From Pelomicrobium sp036803785 (lineage in GTDB: Bacteria > Pseudomonadota > Gammaproteobacteria > Burkholderiales > UBA6910): a DNA stretch of 9,671 bases. Within the stretch, counting starts at the first letter, position 1, and each line of letters begins with the position of its first letter. Position numbers and translations under genes: made by a program. Below are positions 4,546 to 9,671 of the stretch, piece after piece. The notes under the pieces were generated by a model, which had not been told where the DNA came from, made no database searches, and was given only the letters and a program-made list of their open reading frames with translations. The stretch lies in assembly GCF_036803785.1 (NCBI RefSeq), contig NZ_DAIRTR010000113.1, forward strand, positions 1 to 9,671, in the 5' to 3' direction.

Positions 4546-6897
4546 ATGAAGTTCTCCGAACACTGGCTGCGCAGCTTCGTGGATCCGCCCCTCACCAGCG
4601 AGGAGCTGGCAGAGGCCCTCACCATGGCCGGCTTGGAAGTGGAGGCATGGGAGCCGGTTGCGCCGCCCTTCAGTGGAGTCGTCGTGGGCCGGGTGCTGGC
4701 GGTGGAAAAGCACCCGGAGGCGGACCGCCTCACGATCTGCCGCGTCGACGCGGGGGGAGATCCTCTCACCATCGTGTGCGGCGCGCCCAACGTGCGCTCC
4801 GGCATGAAGGCGCCGTGCGCCCTGGTGGGCGCACGGCTGCCGCAATTGACCATCCAGGAGGCCCGGGTACGGGGCGTGGTCTCTCAAGGCATGCTGTGCT
4901 CGGCTTGGGAACTGGGCCTGTCCCAGGAGGCCTCCGGGTTGATGGAGCTGCCTGCGCACGCTCCCGTGGGGATGGATGTGCGGGAAGCGTTGGATCTGGA
5001 CGATCGGCTCTTCACTCTGAAGCTCACTCCCAACCGCGGCGACTGCCTGAGTGTCGCGGGCATCGCCCGGGAGGTGGCGGCCATCACCGCCACGAGCCTG
5101 CGGCTGCCTGAAGCCGAGCCGGTGTTCGCAAGCGTCAAGGATACGCTGCCCCTACGAGTGGAGGCTTCCGATGCTTGCCCCCTCTATTGCGGCCGAGTGA
5201 TCCGGGGTGTCAATCCTGTCGCCCCCACGCCGGACTGGATGCTTCAGCGCCTGGAGCGCAGCGGCGTGCGTTCCGTCAATGCCCTTGTAGATGTCACCAA
5301 CTACGTGATGCTGGAGCTGGGGCAGCCCCTGCATGCCTTCGATCTCGCCCGGATCGAGGAGAGGATCGTGGTGCGTTTCGGGCGCCCGGGGGAGAAGCTC
5401 ACCCTGCTCAATGGGCAGCAGGTGGAAACCGCGCCGTTCCTGGTGATCGCGGATGGCGTGAAACCACTGGCGCTCGCCGGCATCATGGGCGGGGCCGACA
5501 GCGCGGTGGGTGCGGCCACTGCCGATGTCTTTTTGGAGGCAGCCTTCTTCAGTCCCCAGGCAGTGGCGGGCAAGGCTTTCAGCTTGGGATTTACCTCCGA
5601 GTCCCTGCACCGCTTCGAGCGGGGCGTGGACTACGCTGCCACCCGCCAGGCGATGGAACGAGCGACCCAGCTGATCCTCGCTATTTGCGGCGGGCGCGCC
5701 GGGCCGATCGGCCAAGTTGAAGGCGCGCTGCCCAAGCGCGAGCCGATTCAGCTGCGAGTGGCTCGGGCCCAGCGCTTGTTAGGCATCGAGCTTGATGCAG
5801 CCAAGGTGAGCGAGTTGCTGCGGCGGCTGCAGTTCCGCTTCGTCGAGGAGCGGGACGTATTCTACGTCACTCCCCATACCTATCGCTTCGACCTGCAGAT
5901 TGAGGAGGACCTGATCGAAGAGCTGGCCCGGCTCTACGGCTACGACCGGATTCCTGCAACCTTGCCGTCGGGGACTGCTACCATCCGCCCGGCCCCCGAG
6001 GGGGTGAGGAGCGCGGAGGCGTTGCGTCAGCGGCTGGTGGACCGGGACTACCAGGAGGTGGTGACCTATGCTTTCGTGGAGGAGGCGCTGAACGGGGACC
6101 TGACGGGAAACCGGGAACCGGTGCGCTTGTTAAACCCCCTCGCGAGCCAGATGGGAGTCATGCGAGGGAGCCTGTGGACGGGCCTGCTCCAGTGTCTTCG
6201 CTATAACCTGAGCCGCCAGCGGTCCCGGGTGCGGGTGTTTGAGGTGGGGAGCTGCTTCCTGCGTCAAGACGGGGAACTGCGCCAGCCGGAGCGCATCGCC
6301 GTCCTCGCCTACGGGGAGGCGTTGCCGGAACAGTGGGGGGAGAAGCCTCGGGACGTGGATTTCTTCGATGTGAAGGCCGATCTAGAGGCCCTGTTCGCTC
6401 CTCGACCGGTGCGCACGGTGGCCCGATCCCATCCAGCCCTGCACCCCGGGCGCTCGGCGGCTGTGGTGGTGGAGGGGACAGAGGTGGGATGGATCGGGGC
6501 ACTGCATCCCCGCTGGCAGCAGAAATACGAATTGCCCAAGGCGCCCGTCCTGTTCGAGGTTGATCTGGCGGAGGCGCTGCGGGCCCCCGTGCCTGCTGCT
6601 CAGACGCTTTCCAAGCTGCCCCTGGTGCGCCGGGACATTGCCGTGCTGGTGGACGAGGGATGGCCTGCTCAGGCCCTGCTCGATGCCCTGGAGGGGCTTC
6701 ACCTGGACCGGGTGGTGGAAGTGGGCCTCTTCGACGTGTACCGGGGGGGGAGCCTTCCCCCCGGGAAAAAAAGCCTTGCATTCCGAGTGTTATTCCAGGA
6801 TACTCAGAAAACCCTTACTGACCAGGAGGTTGAGGAACTGGTGGCCCAGCTGGTGCGGGCCCTCGAGCACAAGTTCCAGGCCAAGCTACGAATTTAA
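4546..6897 (+). CDS. pheT: Phenylalanyl-tRNA synthetase beta subunit
   Basis: Large subunit of the phenylalanyl-tRNA synthetase; binds tRNA-Phe and hydrolyses mischarged Tyr-tRNA-Phe. The 783 residues show the N-terminal B1 part, an EMAP-like OB-fold tRNA-binding domain (about 40-150), the B3/B4 editing domain (about 210-390), the B5 domain (about 400-473), a catalytic-like core (about 480-685) and the C-terminal ferredoxin-fold anticodon-binding domain (689-783, with LPLVRRDIAVLVDE and FDVYRGGSLPPGKKSLAFR). The start gives the family N-terminus MKFSEHWLR, but no Shine-Dalgarno is visible; a small AACGG/CCGTT hairpin (4515-4528) lies in the 45-base gap after pheS, so translational coupling is possible. 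A G8 and an A7 run near 6743-6772 stay in frame. The stop codon overlaps the ihfA Shine-Dalgarno. Confidence 0.98.
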   Translation: MKFSEHWLRSFVDPPLTSEELAEALTMAGLEVEAWEPVAPPFSGVVVGRVLAVEKHPEADRLTICRVDAGGDPLTIVCGAPNVRSGMKAPCALVGARLPQLTIQEARVRGVVSQGMLCSAWELGLSQEASGLMELPAHAPVGMDVREALDLDDRLFTLKLTPNRGDCLSVAGIAREVAAITATSLRLPEAEPVFASVKDTLPLRVEASDACPLYCGRVIRGVNPVAPTPDWMLQRLERSGVRSVNALVDVTNYVMLELGQPLHAFDLARIEERIVVRFGRPGEKLTLLNGQQVETAPFLVIADGVKPLALAGIMGGADSAVGAATADVFLEAAFFSPQAVAGKAFSLGFTSESLHRFERGVDYAATRQAMERATQLILAICGGRAGPIGQVEGALPKREPIQLRVARAQRLLGIELDAAKVSELLRRLQFRFVEERDVFYVTPHTYRFDLQIEEDLIEELARLYGYDRIPATLPSGTATIRPAPEGVRSAEALRQRLVDRDYQEVVTYAFVEEALNGDLTGNREPVRLLNPLASQMGVMRGSLWTGLLQCLRYNLSRQRSRVRVFEVGSCFLRQDGELRQPERIAVLAYGEALPEQWGEKPRDVDFFDVKADLEALFAPRPVRTVARSHPALHPGRSAAVVVEGTEVGWIGALHPRWQQKYELPKAPVLFEVDLAEALRAPVPAAQTLSKLPLVRRDIAVLVDEGWPAQALLDALEGLHLDRVVEVGLFDVYRGGSLPPGKKSLAFRVLFQDTQKTLTDQEVEELVAQLVRALEHKFQAKLRI
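6776..6804 (+). promoter_or_regulatory. Weak candidate promoter for ihfA inside pheT
   Basis: TTGCAT (6776-6781), a 17-base spacer and GATACT (6799-6804) lie in a locally AT-richer patch about 100 bases before ihfA. In E. coli a dedicated ihfA promoter also lies within pheT. The -35 match is only partial, so this is a suggestion. Confidence 0.3.
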
Positions 6898-6908
6898 GGG
6901 GAACTTCC

Positions 6909-7241
6909 ATGACGTTAACAAAAGCCGAGCTCGCGGATCTGTTGTTCGAAAAGGTCGGCCTCAACAAGCGGGAGGCCAAGGACATGGTAGAGTCCTTTTT
7001 CGAGGAGATCCGGGTGGCCCTCGAAAATGGCAACAGCGTCAAACTCTCCGGCTTCGGCAACTTCCAGTTGCGGGACAAGCCCCAGCGCCCCGGGCGTAAC
7101 CCAAAGACCGGCGAGGAGATTCCGATCACTGCCCGCCGGGTGGTGACCTTCCATGCCAGCCAAAAGTTAAAAGCCCTTGTCGAGCAGACGTATCGTGGAC
7201 CCGACAACGCCCAGCAAAGAGTTGCCTCCGATTCCCGCTAA
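6909..7241 (+). CDS. ihfA: Integration host factor alpha subunit
   Basis: Pairs with IHF beta to bind specific DNA sites and bend them by about 180 degrees, acting in transcription, replication and recombination. The 110-residue product matches the IHF/HU family throughout: helical N-terminal dimer region (1-45), VKLSGFGNFQLRDK (44-57), and the beta arm PGRNPKTGEEIPITARRVVTF (61-81) with the intercalating proline at P65, as in E. coli. It resembles IHF alpha rather than HU by the KPQRPGRNPKTGEEIPI segment and by its place after pheT. The last 15 or so residues extend past the usual end and overlap the next gene. AGGGGA (6897-6902) overlaps the pheT stop codon. Confidence 0.96.
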   Translation: MTLTKAELADLLFEKVGLNKREAKDMVESFFEEIRVALENGNSVKLSGFGNFQLRDKPQRPGRNPKTGEEIPITARRVVTFHASQKLKALVEQTYRGPDNAQQRVASDSR

Positions 7242-7545
7242 GCGCTACTTCACCATCGGCGAAGTGAGCGAGTTGTGCGGGGTGAAGCCCCACGTCTTGC
7301 GCTACTGGGAGCAGGAGTTCACCCAGCTGAAGCCCGTCAAGCGGCGAGGCAACCGGCGCTACTACCAGCATCACGAGGTGCTCCTGATCCGGCGCATTCG
7401 CGAGCTGCTCTACGAGCAGGGCTTCACCATCAGCGGTGCTCGTCATCGCCTGGAAGAGGGGGCGGGCGCCGCCGCTTCCGCCTCGCTCGATCTGCGAGAA
7501 CTCAAGCGCGAGCTCAGGGAAGTCATCGAATCCTTGCGTCCTTGA
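7195..7545 (+). CDS. Short MerR-family transcriptional regulator
   Basis: DNA-binding regulator of unknown target. From GTG 7195 it has 116 residues: a MerR winged helix-turn-helix (YFTIGEVSELCGVKPHVLRYWE, cut here as residues 18-39), the wing KRRGNRRYY (49-57), and a C-terminal helix rich in Leu, Glu and Arg (98-115) that probably dimerises. There is no effector domain or metal-binding cysteine pair; Cys28 is the only cysteine. Genes of this short type follow ihfA in many betaproteobacteria. The start is uncertain: GTG 7195 has a poor Shine-Dalgarno, TTG 7177 is also in frame, and conserved sequence begins near LPPIPAKRYF. The first 47 bases overlap ihfA in another frame, suggesting coupled translation. 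Confidence 0.9.
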   Translation: MDPTTPSKELPPIPAKRYFTIGEVSELCGVKPHVLRYWEQEFTQLKPVKRRGNRRYYQHHEVLLIRRIRELLYEQGFTISGARHRLEEGAGAAASASLDLRELKRELREVIESLRP

Positions 7546-7573
7546 GGGAATGCCGGCGGAGGTCCACTGCCGG

Positions 7574-7590
7574 GGGCGACCACGCCCTTT
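7574..7590 (+). terminator. Weak terminator-like hairpin after the MerR gene
   Basis: GGGCG (7574-7578) pairs with CGCCC (7583-7587) over an ACCA loop and is followed by TTTCCCC. The stem is short and the T-run is only three, so termination would be inefficient. It overlaps the -35 area of the tRNA-Pro promoter. Confidence 0.3.
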
Positions 7591-7600
7591 CCCCGTTCTC

Positions 7601-7609
7601 TGCTATAAT
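7601..7609 (+). promoter_or_regulatory. Extended -10 promoter for tRNA-Pro
   Basis: TGCTATAAT is a perfect extended -10 element (TG at 7601-7602, TATAAT at 7604-7609). No convincing -35 hexamer lies 16-18 bases upstream. Transcription should begin near 7616, a few bases before the mature tRNA end at 7622. The bases after the -10 (CCGTTGCGC) are G+C-rich, as in stable-RNA promoters under stringent control; that response is inferred. Confidence 0.75.
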
Positions 7610-7621
7610 CCGTTGCGCATT

Positions 7622-7698
7622 CGGGGCGTAGCGCAGCCTGGTAGCGTACCTGCATGGGGTGCAGGTGGTCGCTGGTTCAAATCCAGTCGCCCCGACCA
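7622..7698 (+). tRNA. tRNA-Pro(GGG)
   Basis: Complete 77-base tRNA with encoded CCA (7696-7698). The acceptor stem pairs CGGGGCG (7622-7628) with CGCCCCG (7688-7694), starting with the C1-G72 pair typical of bacterial tRNA-Pro. The anticodon stem is CCTGC (7649-7653) with GCAGG (7661-7665); the 7-base loop holds anticodon GGG at 7656-7658, reading CCC and CCU. The T loop is TTCAAAT. It is preceded by its own promoter; no T-run terminator is visible after it. Confidence 0.97.
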
Positions 7699-7711
7699 GT
7701 TTTCCAGAAGG

Positions 7712-7802
7712 CGGAAGTCAGGGAGGCGCAAGCCGCAGAGAGCGCCCGATGCGCGGCATCGATCCAGGCGGTTGCAGAGCGTGTTCTGAATTCTGACTTC
7801 CG
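7712..7802 (+). repeat. Foldback element with 10-bp inverted ends, tRNA-Pro to surE
   Basis: The ends CGGAAGTCAG (7712-7721) and CTGACTTCCG (7793-7802) are perfect inverted repeats. Inside, GCAA-G-CCGC (7728-7736) pairs with GCGGTTGC (7768-7775) with one bulged G, and CGATGC (7747-7752) pairs with GCATCG (7756-7761) over a 3-base loop. Together these make a long imperfect hairpin of about 91 bases. No transposase is present and no T-run follows. It could be a REP- or MITE-like mobile repeat, or an RNA element in the surE leader; whether it recurs in the genome cannot be seen from this window. Confidence 0.6.
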
Positions 7803-7811
7803 ACTTCCGTC
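7784..7811 (+). repeat. Four tandem heptamers next to the surE start
   Basis: Four adjacent 7-base units, TTCTGAA, TTCTGAC, TTCCGAC and TTCCGTC, follow the pattern TTCYGAN or close to it. The last ends two bases before the surE ATG. The second and third overlap the right inverted end of the foldback element. The tract occupies the place where a Shine-Dalgarno sequence would be expected. Confidence 0.75.
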
Positions 7812-7813
7812 CC

Positions 7814-8674
7814 ATGCGGATCCTACTGAGCAACGACGACGGCTATTTTTCTCCCGGTCTCGCTGCCCTCGCCGAAGCCCTCGCCAAGATCGCGCGAATT
7901 ACCGTGGTTGCACCAGAGCGCGACCGCAGCGGGGCGAGCAACTCCTTGACCTTGGATCGGCCGCTCACCGTGCGGCGCGCGGCCAACGGGTTCCTGTACG
8001 TGAACGGCACGCCCACCGATTGCGTGCACTTGGCCGTGACCGGGTTGCTGGATGAGCTGCCTGAAATGGTGGTCTCGGGCATCAACCTCGGGGCCAATAT
8101 GGGCGATGACACCATCTATTCAGGCACAGTGGCGGCGGCCATGGAGGGTTATATGCTGGGCATCCCCTCCATGGCCGTGTCTCTGGTGTCCAACGGAGAT
8201 AAGCATTTCGCCACGGCGGCCCGCATCGTCGCCGACCTGATCGAGCGCTATCGGCAGGAGCCGTTCCCCGAGCCCGTGCTGCTCAACATCAACGTTCCGG
8301 ATCTGCCCTTCGAACGACTCGCCGGCATCCAGGTTACCCGCCTCGGCAAGCGGCACAAGGCAGAAGGGGTAGTGAAAAGTGTTAATCCCCGGGGCGAGAC
8401 CGTATTCTGGTTGGGCGCCGCCGGGGCTGCCCAGGATGCGGGCGAGGGTACCGATTTCCACGCCGTCGCCCGGGGAGCGGTGTCGGTCACCCCGCTGCAG
8501 GCGGATCTCACCCGCTTCACTCAGATGGAGGCGTGTCGCCAATGGTTGAAGGCCTACGAGGAGGGACTCCAGGGCCGAGCGGCAGGCACGAGTGATCCGC
8601 ATTCGGTACGTTCCCCAGCATTGCAGGGCCCCGACCCGGATCCGCAAGCCGTGGACTGGGGCAGATTTGAATGA
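7814..8674 (+). CDS. surE: 5'/3'-nucleotidase SurE
   Basis: Metal-dependent phosphatase that removes phosphate from nucleoside 5'- and 3'-monophosphates, linked to stationary-phase survival. The N-terminus MRILLSNDDG carries the metal-binding D8 and D9; S39 (in RDRSGASNS) and N91 (in SGINLGANMGDDTIYSGT) complete the active site. The product has 286 residues, longer than the usual 250 or so: the conserved fold ends near WLK (residue 246), and about 40 residues rich in Pro, Asp and Gly follow, of no recognised function. The start is fixed by the family N-terminus although no Shine-Dalgarno is visible; a heptamer tract abuts it. pcm overlaps its stop by 4 bases (ATGA), so the two are translationally coupled. 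Confidence 0.97.
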   Translation: MRILLSNDDGYFSPGLAALAEALAKIARITVVAPERDRSGASNSLTLDRPLTVRRAANGFLYVNGTPTDCVHLAVTGLLDELPEMVVSGINLGANMGDDTIYSGTVAAAMEGYMLGIPSMAVSLVSNGDKHFATAARIVADLIERYRQEPFPEPVLLNINVPDLPFERLAGIQVTRLGKRHKAEGVVKSVNPRGETVFWLGAAGAAQDAGEGTDFHAVARGAVSVTPLQADLTRFTQMEACRQWLKAYEEGLQGRAAGTSDPHSVRSPALQGPDPDPQAVDWGRFE

Positions 8675-9330
8675 CTTCGCGCTTTGACGGCATCGGCATG
8701 ACTTCCATGCGCACCCGCGCCCGGATGGTGGAGCGGTTGCGGGAGCGGGGCATCCGGGACGAGGAGCTGCTTGCCGTGATGGGTAGCCTTCCACGGCACC
8801 TGTTCGTCGATGAAGCCTTAGCGAGCCGGGCCTATGAAGACATGTCCCTGCCCCTCGGCTTTGGCCAAACCATCTCCAGCCCTTACACCGTGGCCCGCAT
8901 GACCGAGGCGCTACGGGGGGGCCGGGCCCTCGCGAAGGTGCTGGAAGTAGGCACGGGTTGCGGCTACCAGACTGCGGTCCTCGCGCATCTCGCAAAGGAG
9001 GTGTATTCGGTAGAGCGTATCGGTGCACTGCTCAAACGCGCCCGCGCCGCGTTTCGCGACCTGCGCCTCTACAATGTGCGCTTGAAGCACGGAGACGGTC
9101 AGCACGGCATCCCCGAGGCGGCTCCCTTCGATGGCATCATCGTCACCGCTGCCATGACCCACGTGCCGCGTGCCCTCACGGAACAATTGAGCGTCGGTGG
9201 TAGAATGGTCCTGCCCCTCGGCACCCAGGAGCAGGTGTTGCACCTGATCGAGCGGACCGAAAGTGGGATCAGGGAAAGTGCCCTCGAGTCGGTCAAGTTC
9301 GTGCCGTTGATCCCTGGGGTGGTGAGCTGA
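8671..9330 (+). CDS. pcm: Protein-L-isoaspartate O-methyltransferase
   Basis: Uses S-adenosylmethionine to methylate abnormal L-isoaspartyl residues, starting their repair in aged proteins. The 219 residues show the family order: LPRHLFVDEALASRAYEDMSLPLG (near 40-63, given here as two ends, LPRHLF and SLPLG), the substrate-site motif GQTISSPY (65-72), SAM motif I VLEVGTGCGYQTA (90-102), the acidic SVERI (113-117), and APFDGIIVTAA. ATG 8671 overlaps the surE stop (ATGA) with a weak GGGG site at 8658-8661. It adds about ten residues to the common N-terminus, so ATG 8698 or 8707 remain possible. surE-pcm-nlpD-rpoS is a known order in proteobacteria. Confidence 0.95.
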   Translation: MTSRFDGIGMTSMRTRARMVERLRERGIRDEELLAVMGSLPRHLFVDEALASRAYEDMSLPLGFGQTISSPYTVARMTEALRGGRALAKVLEVGTGCGYQTAVLAHLAKEVYSVERIGALLKRARAAFRDLRLYNVRLKHGDGQHGIPEAAPFDGIIVTAAMTHVPRALTEQLSVGGRMVLPLGTQEQVLHLIERTESGIRESALESVKFVPLIPGVVS

Positions 9331-9362
9331 CGGGCCCGCTTTCGGCACCCGGCGAATCCCGC

Positions 9363-9671
9363 ATGTCCTGGCATCGATGCCTGCTTTCCTTCGTGTGGCT
9401 CCTCCTGCTGGCCGGCTGCGCCCCCGTGCGCCAGGGAGCGCCCGTGGTCGATCGCACTCCGTCCGCCGCCCCCCATGTCAAAGCCATCCCTACTCCGTCT
9501 CGGGCAGACTCCGGTGGCGAGGTCTACGTGGTCAAGCGGGGCGATACGCTCTATAGCATCGCCTTGGAGCATGGCATGGACTACCGGGAATTGGCGGCGA
9601 TCAACGGCATCACCGACCCGGGGGCGCTCCCGGTGGGGCGCGAGCTCAAGCTCAAGCGCCCGGCTCCGCCC
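9363..9671 (+). CDS. nlpD: NlpD-like LysM lipoprotein, 3' end beyond window
   Basis: Probable outer-membrane lipoprotein that activates cell-wall amidases during division (family role of NlpD). The first 103 residues are present and the frame is open to the window edge. A lipoprotein signal peptide is clear: charged start, hydrophobic run LLSFVWLLLLAGC with lipobox LAGC and the lipidated cysteine at C19. A Pro/Ser-rich linker (about 20-52) leads to one LysM peptidoglycan-binding domain (54-98: VYVVKRGDTLYSIA and LPVGRELKLK). The M23 peptidase-like domain expected in NlpD would lie beyond the window. It begins 32 bases after pcm, with no obvious Shine-Dalgarno. Another LysM lipoprotein is possible, but the place after surE-pcm supports nlpD; rpoS is expected next. 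Confidence 0.9.
   Translation, partial: MSWHRCLLSFVWLLLLAGCAPVRQGAPVVDRTPSAAPHVKAIPTPSRADSGGEVYVVKRGDTLYSIALEHGMDYRELAAINGITDPGALPVGRELKLKRPAPP

Noticed and set aside
6743..6772. G8 and A7 runs with a GGGGGG/CCCCCC hairpin in pheT, as a frameshift or slippage site
   Set aside because: The conserved PheT C-terminal domain continues in the same frame on both sides, so there is no disruption; only worth noting as a sequencing-error hotspot.
7195..7241. ihfA and MerR gene overlap as a frameshifted fusion
   Set aside because: Both proteins are complete by family comparison, and the overlap is a different-frame overlap of short divergent tails.
7603..7833. Open frames on both strands through tRNA-Pro and the foldback element
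   Set aside because: They translate tRNA and repeat sequence in forms often misannotated as small proteins; no ribosome binding site or family match.
1..9671. CRISPR arrays, transposase genes, phage or defence genes
   Set aside because: None seen; apart from the foldback repeat the window is filled by conserved housekeeping genes.

Overview
The window is a dense, GC-rich stretch of housekeeping genes, all on the + strand. It looks like a betaproteobacterial chromosome: tRNA-Val(GAC), thrS, infC, rpmI, rplT, pheS, pheT, ihfA, a short MerR-type regulator gene, tRNA-Pro(GGG), surE, pcm, and the start of an nlpD-like lipoprotein gene. The identification rests on this gene order and on protein similarity recalled from known families; no database search was possible.

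Region 1 (1-2124): the 3' part of tRNA-Val, then a 138-base leader, then threonyl-tRNA synthetase. The leader holds a plausible transcription attenuator: an 11-codon ORF (88-123) with four threonine codons, three of them consecutive, followed by a strong intrinsic terminator (151-178) just before the thrS ribosome binding site. A segment right after the small stop codon (134-139) can pair with the terminator's 5' arm (158-163) as an antiterminator. This is the most interesting signal in the window.

Region 2 (1921-3480): the translation genes infC-rpmI-rplT. A sigma70-like promoter sits in an AT-rich patch inside the end of thrS. A large terminator hairpin lies between thrS and infC. infC starts with the rare codon ATC. 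The infC-rpmI spacer holds interleaved inverted repeats that can form an H-type pseudoknot just upstream of the rpmI Shine-Dalgarno sequence, the place where ribosomal protein L20 controls this operon in E. coli.

Region 3 (3455-7545): another terminator-like hairpin, then both phenylalanyl-tRNA synthetase subunits, IHF alpha, and the MerR-type regulator whose 5' end overlaps ihfA. The order pheST-ihfA is classic; IHF subunit levels are thus linked to translation genes.

Region 4 (7588-9671): an extended -10 promoter and tRNA-Pro. Then comes a roughly 91-base foldback element with 10-bp terminal inverted repeats and a tandem heptamer tract that runs almost to the surE start codon, replacing any visible Shine-Dalgarno sequence. 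surE, pcm (4-base overlap) and the truncated nlpD-like gene form the usual survival/repair cluster that normally precedes rpoS.
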